In this document: positions 24,201-32,556 of the stretch, piece after piece | Layout: each line of letters opens with the position of its first letter | Numbering within the stretch: the stretch's first letter is position 1 | DNA from: Dendrolimus kikuchii | Lineage: Eukaryota; Arthropoda; Insecta; Lepidoptera; Lasiocampidae | DNA: 64,000 nt | Direction of reading: 5' to 3' | Assembly (NCBI GenBank): GCA_019925095.2 | Contig: CM034395.1 | Coordinates: 11,081,713 to 11,145,712, forward strand | Made by a program: the position numbers and the translations under genes | The notes under the pieces: model-generated | What the model was told of the DNA's origin: nothing | What the model saw: the letters and a program-made list of their open reading frames with translations, nothing else | Databases searched by the model: none

Positions 24201-27200
24201 TACAATATACTAGGCTGGGGAAAAAGTTTCTTCGCATTTTATGTAAAAATTCAAAAGGTTTTTTTATAAAGTTTATTTACATTTGACTAAAGTATGTAGG
24301 TGCCATTTTGTTGGATAACTTTTTGCCATCTTGTAGGAAGGGACGTGATCCTATTGCTATAAAAATTTTGGGGCTTCTGATCAAAAAACTGCGACAAGTG
24401 GTTTTGGCAGTCCTCTCGTGATGTTAACCTGACACTGCTTAAGGAATTCTGCAGAGACTGAAACAGGTGCAAATCTGAAGGTGCAAGGTCAGGACTATAC
24501 GGCGGATGCATTAACACCACCCAGCCAAACTTTCGTGATTTTTGCTGAGTGGCTAAAGATGTGTGAGGTCCAGCATTATCATGGTGAAAAACCACACCCC
24601 TTCTGTTGATTAATTCCGGCCGCTTTCTCTCAACTTTTTGCTTTAATCTCATCAGTTGTTCGCAGTACAGTTCAGAATCGATGGTCCTGCCTGGCGGTAA
24701 CAGCTCATAATGAATAATGTCCTTCCAATCCCACCATACACACAGCATCACCTTGTTGCGAGTTAACCCGATTTTCGCCACAGTCTGTGAAGCCTGACGG
24801 GCCTTTGACCACCATCTTTTTCGCACGTTCTTGTCGTACGTGATCCACTTCTCATCACCAGTTATCAGCTTCTTCAAAAATGGTTCGGTTTCATTACGTC
24901 GTAATAAAGAATCACAAATGAGTACACGGTTCATTAGGTTTCTTTCAGTGAGCTCATGAGGCACCCAAATATCGAGCTTTTTTGTGTACCCAGCTTTTTT
25001 CAAATGCGCCAAAACCGTTTTGTAGTCAATTCCCAGTTCTCCAGCTACATCGTAACTACTAATATGCCGATCTTGCTCCACTTTTTCAAAAATGGCATCA
25101 ATTTTGTCCATAACAGGGCGACCAGAGCGACGTGCATCTTTGATATCAAAATTTCCGGATTGAAAACGCTTAAACCAAATTTGCGCTACTCTCACAGATA
25201 CTGCATTAGGTCCATAAACATCACAAATTTTTTCGCGGCTTGTGTTGCATTTTTACCTTTTTTGTAGTAAAATTTTAAAATGTATCGAATTTCTTCATTA
25301 GATTCACTCATTTTAACAATAAGAAAAACAAATGAAAATCACCCATTTTCCTAATTTGAATTTGGAATTGTTTTCTTTAAAATTAAAACTTTTTAATGAT
25401 ACCAAAACCAGCCAGATACAAATGGTATAGCCAAAGAGATCTTATTACAAGTTCATACATACTATATGCGAAAAGACTTTTTCCCCAACCTATTATATTT
25501 TATACCCGTATATAATATATTAGTATAGACAATAAAAGTAGCTAAATGTAGTATAAAATTTTGTTAATTATTCGAAATTCCCTCATTGATGTAGGATACA
25601 GTCCTTCAACCTCCGAGACCAGTCGTCAATCATAATCTTTATGTCAACCACTGCTATTATTAGAGATGCTTTGATAGACTCCAAATTATGGTGTGGTTTA
25701 GGGGATGCTTTTTCTAATTCAAATCTAAGAGTTTAAAGCCGGGCTGTAAAAGGGCCACTTGATGTTTCTGATGAAGTCGGTTCCATGGGTCGAGTCAATT
25801 TTGCGTGCTTGTTGGCCGGTGAGATGGCGTTGAATCTTATCGGAATACCTAGTGTCTGTTTTCGTATATTCTTTGAGAAAAAGTTTCCACATTGTTTGTT
25901 AGAATCGTATTTTGATACGATACATAACAGCGTTAGTTTTCGTATTTTTTTTTAGAGATGATCATCTCAGTTAGACCTGAATACAAGACTCCAAGCCCAA
26001 CCATAAATGATGGAGGATAATGTCTACGTTTGATTATGGGGATACGCCAGCTCGTTTTTTCACTGTTGTGGGCAGACACTTTAGTATTTTGTTTGTTGTA
26101 ATTTACTGAATCGTTATAAGGTTTTCGTGTGAAAAAAGATTTTGCTGTATTTTTCAGTTCCTTATTAAGATAATGCCCTATTTTTGTCGATGAGCTCCGA
26201 ATTTCGGGTCTTTATTAAGCACTGTTTTAAATGTAGTTTTGCTTAACCCCAGTTTAAGTGCTAACATTATTTGCTTGTGAACAAGATTTCTTTGGATTTG
26301 TACCCGTACTGCTTTGATGAACTCTGGTGTTCTAATCGTACGAGGTCGGCCGCTCCTTTTACGTCCTTCAAAGGTCGAATCTTCACTAAATCGTTTGATA
26401 ATACTACATATGAACTTCATCGTTTTTTCCAAACTTTGCAGAAGTTATATCAAAAATCTCAGTTGGTTTATAACCGCAGTGGTGCAGCGCAATTAGCGCC
26501 ACTCGGTTCTTCTTTTTACGTCCACTCCATTTTTTGAATTGAAGAAAATCCGTTTATTTTTTATTCTAAGAGGGTGCATAAGTCCCTCATACATCCAGTT
26601 CAAACATTTGTTGCCAGTATTCCAAACATTGAATAAGGATTTGATAGAACGTATGACCCGACTAGGTAAATTAGTATATTGAAGATAAAATATTTATAAA
26701 ATTTATCTTTGAGATACACAGAGTCAGGAATCAGAATATACGTGGAATGCTTTTTAAGATAATCTGCATTAATATTGAGTGTTTATTCGGGTTTTACTGT
26801 GAGGTCTCGGAGTCAATCTCACCATTTTAAGTCTTAAGTCCTAATTATTTGTTAATCAATATACGTGTAGAGTTCATTCTGTCGCCAAAAAATACCGGGT
26901 GGGATATTTTTAATAAAATAAATTTGTATTATATTCAAAATTACATAGGATTTCAAACACCTTTTGCAGTCAGTTTTCTTAGCCAGAATGAATGGTATTT
27001 TTATATTAAGCAGTACGTATGTGTGAATTTATTAAGCGACACAGTCAGCGCGAATTTGATCAAACTGGAAAGATCGCACTTCCGGAGTTCGAATATCGAG
27101 ATGGGACTGACCCGCTGACGTCATTGGTGTAGATCGGAAGAGTTCCGAGTCGGAGTCGGAGCGCGAGGGCGACGAGGATTGCGAAGGGGTGGGGGGCAAT

Positions 27201-30057
27201 GGGGAGAGCGGGGTTCGCAAGTTCCGCGCGGGCGAGGTGGTGTGGGGCCCGCACAAGGGACACGCGTCGTGGCCGGGCAAGGTGGAGGCGTGCCGTGGGC
27301 ACGGCCGCGTCACGGTGCGCTGGTTCGGCGGTGAGAGGGCGCGGGCGTTGCTGCACGCGTCGCGACTGCTCACGCTCTCCGAGGGGCTCGAGGCCCACCA
27401 CGCCGCGCGCACCAAGCACAGAAAGTGAGTCCGAACCCCCGGCTTCAATGCCCTATAACCACAACAAACGCATTCAAAGCCACGAATTGTAAATGAGATA
27501 TAAAAAATAGAGGCACTCGTGTCGTGTCCCGTCCGACGTGCATTTGAGGCTTTACTCTCTAACGATTTTTGTCGTTCGTTTTCGTCCGATCCACCCGAAA
27601 AATCAGTTAAATTTTAGAACGAGGAACACAAATTTATTCAAGACTATAATAACAAACTATAAAAATAAATCGAATGTACAATGTAAAATGCACTTAAATA
27701 TAAAAACGAACAAAAAGAGTTTTAAAACGAACTACGAAAGACGTTGAGAGTTAAAGCCCTCTAATTCCTGAAATTTGCTCTGATACACATAGAGGATTGC
27801 AGAGTGTAGCAATGAGCTATTATAGTGATGCACTTCATGCGTCACAACCCGACGAGTAAATGTCGTGCATAATATCATGTAGTAACTGGAAAAATCGGTA
27901 TATATAATGTATTAAATAGGATTGCCGCAGTTTGCACCTTTGAAATTAGCGCACGTTGATGTGAGTCAAAGTTGTCGGTTCCATACAGAAAGATAATTTC
28001 TTTTAATATAATTATAGTGTCACAAACCAGCCCACTATGTGCACTTATGTATGCTGACTACATGATGAACTTTTAACCATGCATATTAGTTTTTAACTTA
28101 AGACCGTCAACTGTGAACGATGTTAAGTACGAGGGTGAATCAAAAAGTTCTTGGAATGATTATTAAAAATGCAAAAATTTAAACAAAAATATTCTATTTT
28201 TCTATATAATCTCCTCCAACGCCATGCATTTAGAATAACGCGTTTCTAACTTCCTCATTATTGAGAAAAAAAATATGATTTTCTTGAGTCTCGAAAAACT
28301 CTACGGCAGCCATAACCACGCGGTTGAGAAAAAGAGAAAATGAAAAGAGAAACGAATGTATAGAGAAACTAAATAAACTTTGTGGAACTCATTTTCACGA
28401 TAATGACGCAATTATCGTGAAAATTAGTTCCACAAATTTTCTCTTCATTTTGGGAATAAGTGAAAATCACTTGGGACTAAGACCGGAGAATATGGTGGAT
28501 GGTCAAGGAGATTCAAGCCAGTACAGCAGATTGCGTTGAGCGCAACTTCCGATTGATGAGGGGAAGCGTTACCGTAAAGAAACAACACCTCTAAAGACAC
28601 TTTTCCACGACGTTTTTCTTTAATCGTTTCACGCACTTTCGGAATTAATTTTGCATAATAAGGTCCACTAATCGTCTGGCCGTTTGGCATGTTATCAATA
28701 AAAAGGATTCACTATCCCAAAACACTGAGGCCATAACTTTGCCAGCGGTACGAGCAACTCGAAATTTCTTAATGGATGGAGAGGATAGTTGTTTCCATAA
28801 CGTGATTTGTCTCTTAGTTTCAGTATCGAAATGGTGGATCCATGTTTCATCCACGGTGACAAGGCGACGGCAAAAATAATCCGAATCACGCTGGTACATT
28901 TCGAGATTACGCTTAGAAACCTCCAAACGTCGCTTTTTGTTTTCGTCGGTTAACATTCGTGGCACCCGTCTTGTCGACACTTTTTTGAACCCCAGTGATT
29001 CAATTAAAATGGATTAAACGCTACCAAAAGATATCTTTAGGATCTCGTGTTTTATAGTTTTCTGTCTTTCAAAACCAAATTCTCAACCTTTTTGACATTT
29101 TCTTCCGTAACGGTGGTTGAAGGCTGCATAGAACGCGGGGCGTCTTTACAGTTTTATCTACCTCTTAAATCCAGCTACCCAGTGCGCAACCGTAGAATAA
29201 GATACAGCATCATCCCCTAATGTCTGCTTACTGTCCGAAAAAATTTCTTTCGTAGATAATTTTTTGAAGGTGATATTTTTTCACCGCACGTAATTCCCTT
29301 TCATCCATAACTTTGCGTTTTTAGCAACTCGTTGCATAAAACAATTTATTACGTGCGAACGAACTGACAAAAACAAGTGACAGTGGGCATAAATATTGTG
29401 TGGTTGGTACTCTTTAATTTGAATACCGAACTTATCCCAAAAAGGTTTTATATATATGAACTTCTAAGAACATTTTGATTCACCTAGGAACGCGCTTTGT
29501 AAGCGTTTCATTATTGGCAAAAAATTCACTCCACTCATGTATATTCTATGTATTAAATATTTTTTAAATCTATTATTAACCTAACCTGATTACATGTATC
29601 ATAATGTCGTTTTTACTGAAGAAGCTGAAAAATATATGTTTCGTTATGTGGAATTACTTTATTTGCTTAATTAGCAATACTTTGTCTTGTCAACATTGTT
29701 TAATACTTTTTTATTCGTAATTCTAACAGTTATTGTTTCGTAGTTCTTTGTATTAGTCAATAATATCATGTTTAATTTTCTGTTTTTACCAGGAGTAGGA
29801 AATTGAACACCCTTTTGGAAAATGCGATACAAGAAGCTATGGCAGAACTCGATAAGAAGTCTGAAGGGACTGATGCAAGAGTGGACGGAACTCGCGTCGA
29901 CGACCCGGAGGATGATCCCAATAATTTCGACACCCCTAAAACAAGCAGAAAAAATGACAAACTAAGAATCAAAGATAAACATAAGCGGAATGCAGCTAAA
30001 ATAGCATCGAATCAATCAAAATCCGGCGATGGGACGAGATTACGTAGTTCGCGATGA
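3125..30057 (+). CDS. sba: MBD5/MBD6 orthologue (six-banded), 3' part, seven exons
   Basis: Joined exons: 3125-3266, 13026-13144, 13271-17578, 18583-18688, 19618-19995, 27133-27424, 29793-30057. All introns are GT-AG and the phases agree (0 at entry, then 1, 0, 0, 1, 1, 2), giving 5610 nt with one terminal stop. Recognition rests on three blocks that match MBD5/6 proteins: KLCNHKRK just after the MBD, a PWWP domain with SWPGKV, and the tail LNTLLENAIQEAMAEL. The large middle is low-complexity and carries two Lys-rich clusters. The MBD and start codon are upstream of the window. In the known family the protein is nuclear, its MBD does not read methyl-CpG like classical MBDs, and human MBD5/6 bind the BAP1-ASXL (PR-DUB) H2A deubiquitinase. 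That role here is inferred by orthology. Exon limits are from reading splice sites and frame, not from RNA. Confidence 0.93.
3360..3965. repeat. GC-rich degenerate repeat, probably a LINE 3' region
   Basis: A sharply bounded GC-rich block in an AT-rich intron. It contains an 11-G run near 3400 and the self-complementary pair gggggccttg / tggccccc near 3890. Short frames are open on both strands but none matches a known family. It may be the 3' UTR of a non-LTR retrotransposon; this is inferred from composition only. Confidence 0.4.
3975..4160 (+). repeat. tRNA-derived SINE family 2, copy 1
   Basis: A good RNA polymerase III B box (gggttcgattcctga at about 3990) is followed by tttactatgttctg, attacccataatacaaggcg and aacttgcttaactg. 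The same order of blocks is at 54955-55165 and, more decayed, at 52545-52690. Confidence 0.7.
4161..5200. other. AT-rich intron sequence
   Basis: No gene or clear repeat. Long A/T runs at 4375-4390 and 4580-4590 only. Confidence 0.5.
5205..5450 (-). repeat. LINE-end repeat with (ATAC)n tail, copy 1
   Basis: A catacatacatacat tail is followed by cccatgggggtaggcagaga, then ctactttcattaac and gatcatggtgtgtacgtcgtgg. Related copies are at 56513-56742, 57265-57475 and 57484-57690. It ends in a small minisatellite of ccggtacta units at 5415-5447. Confidence 0.6.
5460..7430. other. AT-rich intron sequence
   Basis: No exon or element recognised. Imperfect direct similarity exists between 6240-6400 and 6410-6560 (aacgattcgatgattctt / atcgattttgatcattctt, then ttagattcag in each), suggesting an old tandem duplication of about 180 bp. 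Confidence 0.4.
7440..7625. other. GC-rich island in the first sba intron
   Basis: Includes gcgggcgggtgttccgggcg and cgggaaggatgggataccg. Open frames on both strands are short and lack splice support. It could be a regulatory element, an unrecognised first exon or an old repeat. Confidence 0.35.
7846..8333 (+). repeat. Trimeric interspersed repeat, copy 1
   Basis: Starts ggatatgctcgcgacgtcgt and contains three related subunits about 125 bp apart (7880, 8003, 8132), each with a core like ttcccgcgggattcccggga plus taaaaagta, followed by a segment like ctatcgatcagtgaaaa. Other copies are at 8367-8437, 8465-8535 (inverted), 12440-12975 and 49849-50250. Its class is not determined. Confidence 0.65.
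8367..8535. repeat. Inverted pair of the trimeric repeat's 5' end
   Basis: The sequence from 8367 (ctaggatatgcccgcgactt) to about 8437 is repeated in reverse complement at about 8465-8535, with a short spacer. It forms an imperfect hairpin of about 65 bp arms. Confidence 0.6.
8588..8896 (+). repeat. Metulj-like SINE, copy 2 (complete)
   Basis: Runs from gcaggaacggagaaagaata through ggtggcctgtcgtaagaggc and gtgaccaggttccagtctct to ctgctgaactcctgcatt and an A run at 8888-8896, so it is in sense orientation. This is one of the most complete copies here. Open frames on both strands are incidental. Confidence 0.85.
8897..9964. other. Intron sequence, mostly unremarkable
   Basis: No gene seen. 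A GC-richer patch at 9190-9360 has a weak 9-bp inverted repeat (gggtgcatt / aatgcaccc). Otherwise AT-rich. Confidence 0.4.
9965..10180. promoter_or_regulatory. CpG/GC-rich island inside sba intron (possible internal promoter or alternative exon)
   Basis: About 215 bp of strongly GC-rich DNA in an otherwise AT-rich intron: gtggctgtggctgtgactgt, then gggcgcgcgccccgcgcact and ggcgctcgctcgctcaccg. Frames are open on both strands. No TATA box or splice pair proves a role. It is not similar to any other repeat in this window. Confidence 0.3.
10190..12439. other. AT-rich intron with one decayed repeat
   Basis: No exon found. At 11750-11930 there is a decayed dispersed repeat (ctgtccgcctgttagagc, gaaactcgacacagagctag, actttttatcccgataaat), related in style to the one at 54650-54790. 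Confidence 0.4.
12440..12975 (+). repeat. Trimeric interspersed repeat, copy 3
   Basis: Contains atttgcccacgacttcgtcc, ctcccgcgggattcccggg (12617) and aaaccgcatcgaaaccgacc near the 3' side. It ends about 50 bp before the exon at 13026. Confidence 0.65.
13026..13144 (+). CDS. sba: sba short basic exon
   Basis: The acceptor ttttcattgcag ends at 13025 and the donor gtaaag starts at 13145. Joined to the preceding phase-1 base it reads VANNDVGAAKKKMKKRHGFP and onward, 40 codons in all. The KKKMKKRH run is a probable nuclear-localisation element. Upstream is a 9.76-kb intron packed with repeats; downstream is a 126-bp intron. Confidence 0.88.
13271..17578 (+). CDS. sba: sba giant central exon (1436 codons)
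   Basis: The acceptor ttattttcag precedes 13271. The frame is open for 1436 codons to the donor cg|gtgagt at 17579. The product is largely disordered: rich in Asn, Gln, Ser, Pro, Val and Met, with Lys clusters (KKKSKGKSSKKKA near 14228; KKRNKKKKN near 16140, a likely NLS), short polyproline runs (15510, 15810) and a Gly/Ser-rich stretch near 17390. No catalytic domain is seen. This fits the long unstructured middle of MBD5/6, which differs greatly in sequence among animals. Base composition shifts from AT-rich at the 5' side to clearly GC-rich in the last kilobase. Open frames on the opposite strand here are shadows of this composition. Retention of the following intron would add six codons (VSFPLI) and a stop at 17597. 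Confidence 0.95.
17579..18582 (+). other. sba intron, 1.0 kb
   Basis: GT-AG intron, AT-rich, with several T runs. An in-frame stop at 17597-17599 would end the protein if the intron were retained. No other feature. Confidence 0.6.
18583..18688 (+). CDS. sba: sba short exon
   Basis: The acceptor aactgttttcag ends at 18582 and the donor gtaacc starts at 18689. It enters in phase 0 and leaves in phase 1, encoding about 35 residues (AMVQCVSSSEQDMAESREHA then WPAPRADYSSDV). No domain is recognised. It is supported by frame continuity with both neighbours and the absence of stops. The donor lacks the usual G at +5, so this edge is a little less certain. Confidence 0.75.
18689..19617 (+). other. 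sba intron with a small shared repeat
   Basis: At about 18796-18821 the sequence cagtggccgtgatcacggaa matches, in reverse complement, cttccgtgatcacggctact at about 31295. This is probably a dispersed repeat fragment. Nothing else seen. Confidence 0.5.
19618..19995 (+). CDS. sba: sba exon, Met/Asn/His-rich linker
   Basis: The acceptor tttttccag-type signal ends at 19617 and the donor gtaagt starts at 19996. The phase-1 base from the previous exon completes a Cys codon, then the frame reads MVPNMSMMRSHRVHNPVEST for about 126 residues without a stop. The sequence is polar, with Tyr and Arg (AHSYKRKNEFGDSSTFRSEK). No known domain. It links the low-complexity body to the PWWP exon 7.1 kb downstream. 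Confidence 0.85.
19996..22099 (+). other. First part of 7.1-kb sba intron
   Basis: AT-rich. No exon or classifiable element. Decayed repeat-like text at 21480-21720 (tttcgcgggtttcctacgtg, gacagaccgttggacagata). Confidence 0.4.
22100..22326 (-). repeat. Metulj-like SINE, copy 3 (antisense)
   Basis: T-rich start, then gcagttcagcagacaggcac, actggaacctggtcactaat and ggggtggccgccatccagtc. More diverged than the copies at 8588 and 63439. Confidence 0.75.
22330..23210. other. AT-rich intron sequence
   Basis: No gene. A short TA-rich run (tatatgtaatatatatatga) at 22632-22652. Confidence 0.5.
23505..23592 (-). repeat. 12-bp tandem repeat in the transcript leader
   Basis: Units such as actaaacttccc, actaaacatccc and actaaactcgtc repeat at 12-bp spacing about six times, imperfectly. 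Read on the minus strand as codons they would give EFSG/MFSG/KFSG repeats, but coding is not supported. Confidence 0.6.
23668..23901 (-). promoter_or_regulatory. Heat-shock elements plus TATA box
   Basis: Five clean HSE matches in 220 bp (written on +): GAAtcTTCtgGAA at 23682-23694, TTCctGAAacTTC at 23776-23788, TTCcaGAA at 23841-23848, TTCtaGAA at 23861-23868 and GAAagTTC at 23894-23901. The first two are three-unit sites. On the minus strand the TATA box follows immediately, the layout of insect hsp70-type promoters. Confidence 0.65.
24213..25490 (-). mobile_element. Mariner transposon, nearly intact
   Basis: 1278 bp between inverted repeats (left ggctggggaaaaagtttctt; right, reverse complement, ggttggggaaaaagtctttt) with TA on each side (24211-24212, 25491-25492), the mariner target. 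The transposase is antisense to sba. The terminal repeats differ at a few positions, so the copy is not brand new. Confidence 0.92.
24287..25312 (-). pseudogene. Mariner transposase, single frameshift
   Basis: The DDE transposase carries out cut-and-paste transposition. The frame from 25195 to 24287 covers 302 residues: HTH-region RFQSGNFDIK and SGRP linker, first catalytic D in TGDEKW, second in HHDNAGPHTS, third in SPDLAPSD, with 34 residues between the second and third (the mariner D,D34D pattern). The true start is ATG at 25312 (MSESNEEIRYILKF). That start is separated from the long frame by a one-base loss in an A run near 25236. Length without the shift would be near 340 residues, normal for the family. 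All three catalytic Asp residues are present. The subfamily resembles mellifera-type mariners; this is from memory. Confidence 0.92.
25500..26159. other. Intron sequence, nothing recognised
   Basis: AT-rich. No exon or element supported. Confidence 0.5.
26160..26540 (-). pseudogene. Tc1/mariner-type transposase N-terminal fragment
   Basis: The minus-strand frame 26432-26178 reads KRSGRPRTIRTPEFIKAVR, the linker between the two helix-turn-helix motifs of Tc1/mariner-type transposases, then NKDPKFGAHR near its end. Upstream the frame is broken by stops, and no DDE catalytic part follows. A short dead remnant. Confidence 0.65.
26541..27132 (+). other. End of 7.1-kb sba intron
   Basis: No element recognised. 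A branch-like ctgac lies about 17-20 bp before the acceptor at 27132. Confidence 0.5.
27133..27424 (+). CDS. sba: sba PWWP-domain exon
   Basis: The acceptor is ttggtgtag at 27132, with a weak pyrimidine tract but a ctgac branch-like site. The donor gtgagt starts at 27425. An acidic, Ser/Glu-rich lead (RKSSESESEREGDED) precedes the PWWP fold: RKFRAGEVVWGPHKGHASWP, then GKVEA, VTVRWFGG and LLTLSEGLEA. SWPG is the PWWP signature. In MBD5-type proteins the domain is taken to bind chromatin. The exon is very GC-rich compared with the flanking introns. It enters in phase 1 and leaves in phase 2. Confidence 0.93.
28379..28436. repeat. 26-bp near-perfect hairpin
   Basis: Arms 28379-28404 and 28411-28436 are reverse complements with one mismatch, around the 6-nt loop gacgca. 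It lies at the 3' end of the decayed mariner transposase. Confidence 0.85.
28440..29310 (-). pseudogene. Mariner transposase, degraded
   Basis: Pieces in different frames: RRVPRMLTDENKKRRLE and VTVDETWIHHFD (first catalytic D) in the frame 28980-28645, then KVRETIKEKRRGKVSLEVLF and PPYSPVLVPSDFHLFPK in 28690-28445. The second catalytic Asp is replaced: the usual HxDNA-type motif reads LYGNASPH. The third D (VPSD) is kept, at D34D spacing. At least one frameshift separates the two pieces. Not functional. Confidence 0.85.
29487..29792 (+). other. Remainder of last sba intron
   Basis: AT-rich, with a good acceptor tract before 29793. Nothing else seen. Confidence 0.6.
29793..30057 (+). CDS. sba: sba terminal coding exon
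   Basis: The acceptor tgtttttaccag ends at 29792. The phase-2 join completes a Lys codon and the frame runs KSRKLNTLLENAIQEAMAEL to TGA at 30055-30057. The helix LNTLLENAIQEAMAELDKKS is the conserved block following the PWWP in MBD5. The rest is a charged tail with basic clusters (KLRIKDKHKRN). An AATAAA at 30138-30143, 81 bp after the stop, is the likely poly(A) signal. Confidence 0.93.
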
Positions 30058-30137
30058 CAGCAATAAGGGTAAACTCAGATTGCTCTTAAAAATTGAATAA
30101 TGTTTTCGACACGATTTAATCGGTTGAAATTACCTGT

Positions 30138-30143
30138 AATAAA
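30138..30143 (+). promoter_or_regulatory. Poly(A) signal of sba
   Basis: AATAAA 81 bp after the sba stop codon, in an AT-rich 3' UTR. It is the first canonical signal after the stop. Confidence 0.6.
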
Positions 30144-31822
30144 TAAGATTTAATACTGATATTTAATAATGCTCCTTAGATCTTTTTTCCTATGACGAAA
30201 GCTGTTATTGCCTACTTTGAGCATTTTACTTATAGGCGGTTCCTATAATTTTGCTATACATTCATTTGGCTTACTATTGGATAAAATTTGACATAAACTC
30301 CATTACGAGTGATGGTAATTTTTTTACCAATGGTAGGGTAGAAGAATGTATAGTAAGATATATAAGCCTGGCTTTCTTAGTCCATAAAAATATTTTAATA
30401 ATAAACAAAGAACATGCTTCTACAATCTTGAGACTGGTTGCATCTACAAACACTAGTTTGCAACAGGTCGATATGGGGATTTTCTAGTGATATGGCATCA
30501 CGTACCAGGAGCCCAATTCTGCTATTTCAATATCTTGGCATTGAGAAGATGTTCAAAGTACGATTCCATTGCGAGTGTCAAAAATTCGTATTCTACTAAA
30601 TCCATAATATCGCAATATCGTCGCGGCGGAATAATATTAGAAAAAAAATATTACCAATTGATATTGGCCGAAATGAATATTGAAAAGCTACCAACATTTC
30701 AAACATTTATTTCGCGAGGTTTCGCTTATAAAAAATTGTAAAGATAGAGTGGCGTGCCACGGATACGCCACTGGTATTAATTGAATATCGAAATCAGGCA
30801 AACCTACCATTTAGACGACAGTCTACGGCAATTTTGACGTGTAGTAAGTAGTAGCAGAATTAGAGTCGATATCGATACTTTTTTGGTGCGCCACAAAATG
30901 AGAGTGAAATTATTACTATCTTTTTTTATTTCAAATGATATTTTCACATACAACCATATCCAGTATTTGATTGACAAGATATTGATCACATTTATTATCG
31001 CCTCCAATGTCATCAATTTCTAATACTTTTTCTGGCTAGTTCTCGTGCTTGAGAATAGATTATTGTTTTTTTTTTAATAAGTTCACACGTGATGGTGAGG
31101 AAAATAGATTATTGATTTTTAACACGTTGTCTTCAAGCCACAACATGTTGCAAAGCGGTGGTGAATTAAAATAGGCTCTCAGAGTAAATAATAACCATAA
31201 ACAAAATTAAAACTAAATAATTAAAATGAACAACTTGGCGGTAGGCTAAATAAAACTTTAACAATACTTACTCATTGACACTTGACATCTTTGTCTTCCG
31301 TGATCACGGCTACTGAAAACGTAGTTTTATTGCATGAGAAAGAGGCAACTAAAGTAATTTTCAATATACAACTATTATATAAGCAACAACTGCAACACTA
31401 GGGGTCTAAGATGGTGCGGGCGCTGTACGAGTGCGCGGGGCGTCCACCCCCCTTACTACTCACCCCATACCCCGATTGCCATGTCGACCTCTTGCGAACT
31501 ATGCATATACATCACATGGGGACACATCACAGTACTTTTTAATTGTTGTTTTATTATTAGTGGAACTATATCAACAATAAAGTAAGTTATGATAGCTAAA
31601 GGATGTTAAGTAATAGTTGCTAGTTAGTACAATTACGTTGAGATTCAATACATTTAGACGTAATTTTGGAATAGTTATGACCTTTGTATTATGTTATAGA
31701 CCAAGAGCTACTTATTTGTTTGAGTAACCTGTTTGGGATAAGGCTAAAATTTTAAGAAAGAATATAAAGATAACTAGTGAGTGTTATCTTTTGTTCTCTC
31801 AACTCAACTCAACTTTATTAAG
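30144..31822. other. Intergenic DNA downstream of sba
   Basis: No gene supported. A GC-richer patch at 31400-31500 contains a 44-codon frame (ATG at 31411) without splice or homology support. Small (CAACT)n run at 31798-31812. Confidence 0.45.
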
Positions 31823-31827
31823 AGCTT

Positions 31828-32021
31828 TATTACAGATTATTTTTTTATGTATTATAAATTTATTAGCAAAAACGTAAATAAATAAAATTCGCCTCTAAAA
31901 CATTATATTTGACTTGCTCTTAGGAAAATTTTCTTAAAAGTGACATAAACAAAAAACAAAGAAATGATATTACATATAAATTTAAATTATGAAAAATAAT
32001 ACATTCTAAAAAGTTCCAACA
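31828..32021 (-). repeat. Pao LTR copy A
   Basis: On the minus strand it starts TGTTGGAACTTTTTAGAATG and ends CTGTAATA. Nearly identical to copy C; the poly(A)-rich part includes aataaaattcgcc on +. Next to it (32022-32300) is a decayed version of the pol C-terminal region that also adjoins copy B. Confidence 0.75.
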
Positions 32022-32317
32022 CACTCCGGGCCCGGCGATGCGTATGCGCAGCATCATTTGTACTGTTCAACCCGAGCGCGTCCACTGACTTTGGAGCATC
32101 ATTCAATGGATCCTCTCGAACTCCAGGCTTTGGATTGCTCTAACGTGTTCATCATTCTACTCGTTCATATGCAACTAAGTGCAAACCATGTGTCCCTGTT
32201 TTATTTTCTTAAAATGAACAAAGAATCCGTAAAATTTCACATACAAAATTGTATAACCTTAGATCATATATATCTCAATGGGTATAATTTTGTGTGAGTT
32301 GTTCTCCAAAATCCTGA

Positions 32318-32522
32318 TGTTACAGATTATTTTATATTATATATATTTATATATTGTTAGCGAAAACGTTAATAAATAAAATAATAATTCGCTTCTTCAT
32401 ATATTATATTGACTTGCTCTTAGGAAATTTTCTTACAAGTGACATAAACAAAACAATAAAATCATATTACATATAAATTTAAATTATGAAAAATAGCATG
32501 CATTCTAAAAAGTTTCAATACA
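32318..32522 (-). repeat. Pao LTR copy B (diverged)
   Basis: Minus strand TGTATTGAAACTTTTTAGAA to CTGTAACA (TG...CA ends). It differs from A and C by several indels and substitutions, so it is of another lineage or age. Confidence 0.75.
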
Positions 32523-32556
32523 CTCCGGGCCCCGGCGATGCGTACGCGCAATATTA

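Larger units (their letters stand above)
28130..29484 (-). mobile_element. Old mariner copy (about 1.35 kb)
   Basis: Ends are gggtgaatcaaaaagttctt at 28133 and its inverted relative near 29463-29484 (aagaacattttgattcacct). TA lies at both edges (28128-28129, 29485-29486). Its transposase is broken. It sits in the last sba intron, antisense. Confidence 0.8.

Noticed and set aside
31411..31542. MVRALYECAGRPPP frame resembling the start of an SH3 domain
   Set aside because: Only a few residues match, the rest of the domain is absent, and no suitable donor follows.
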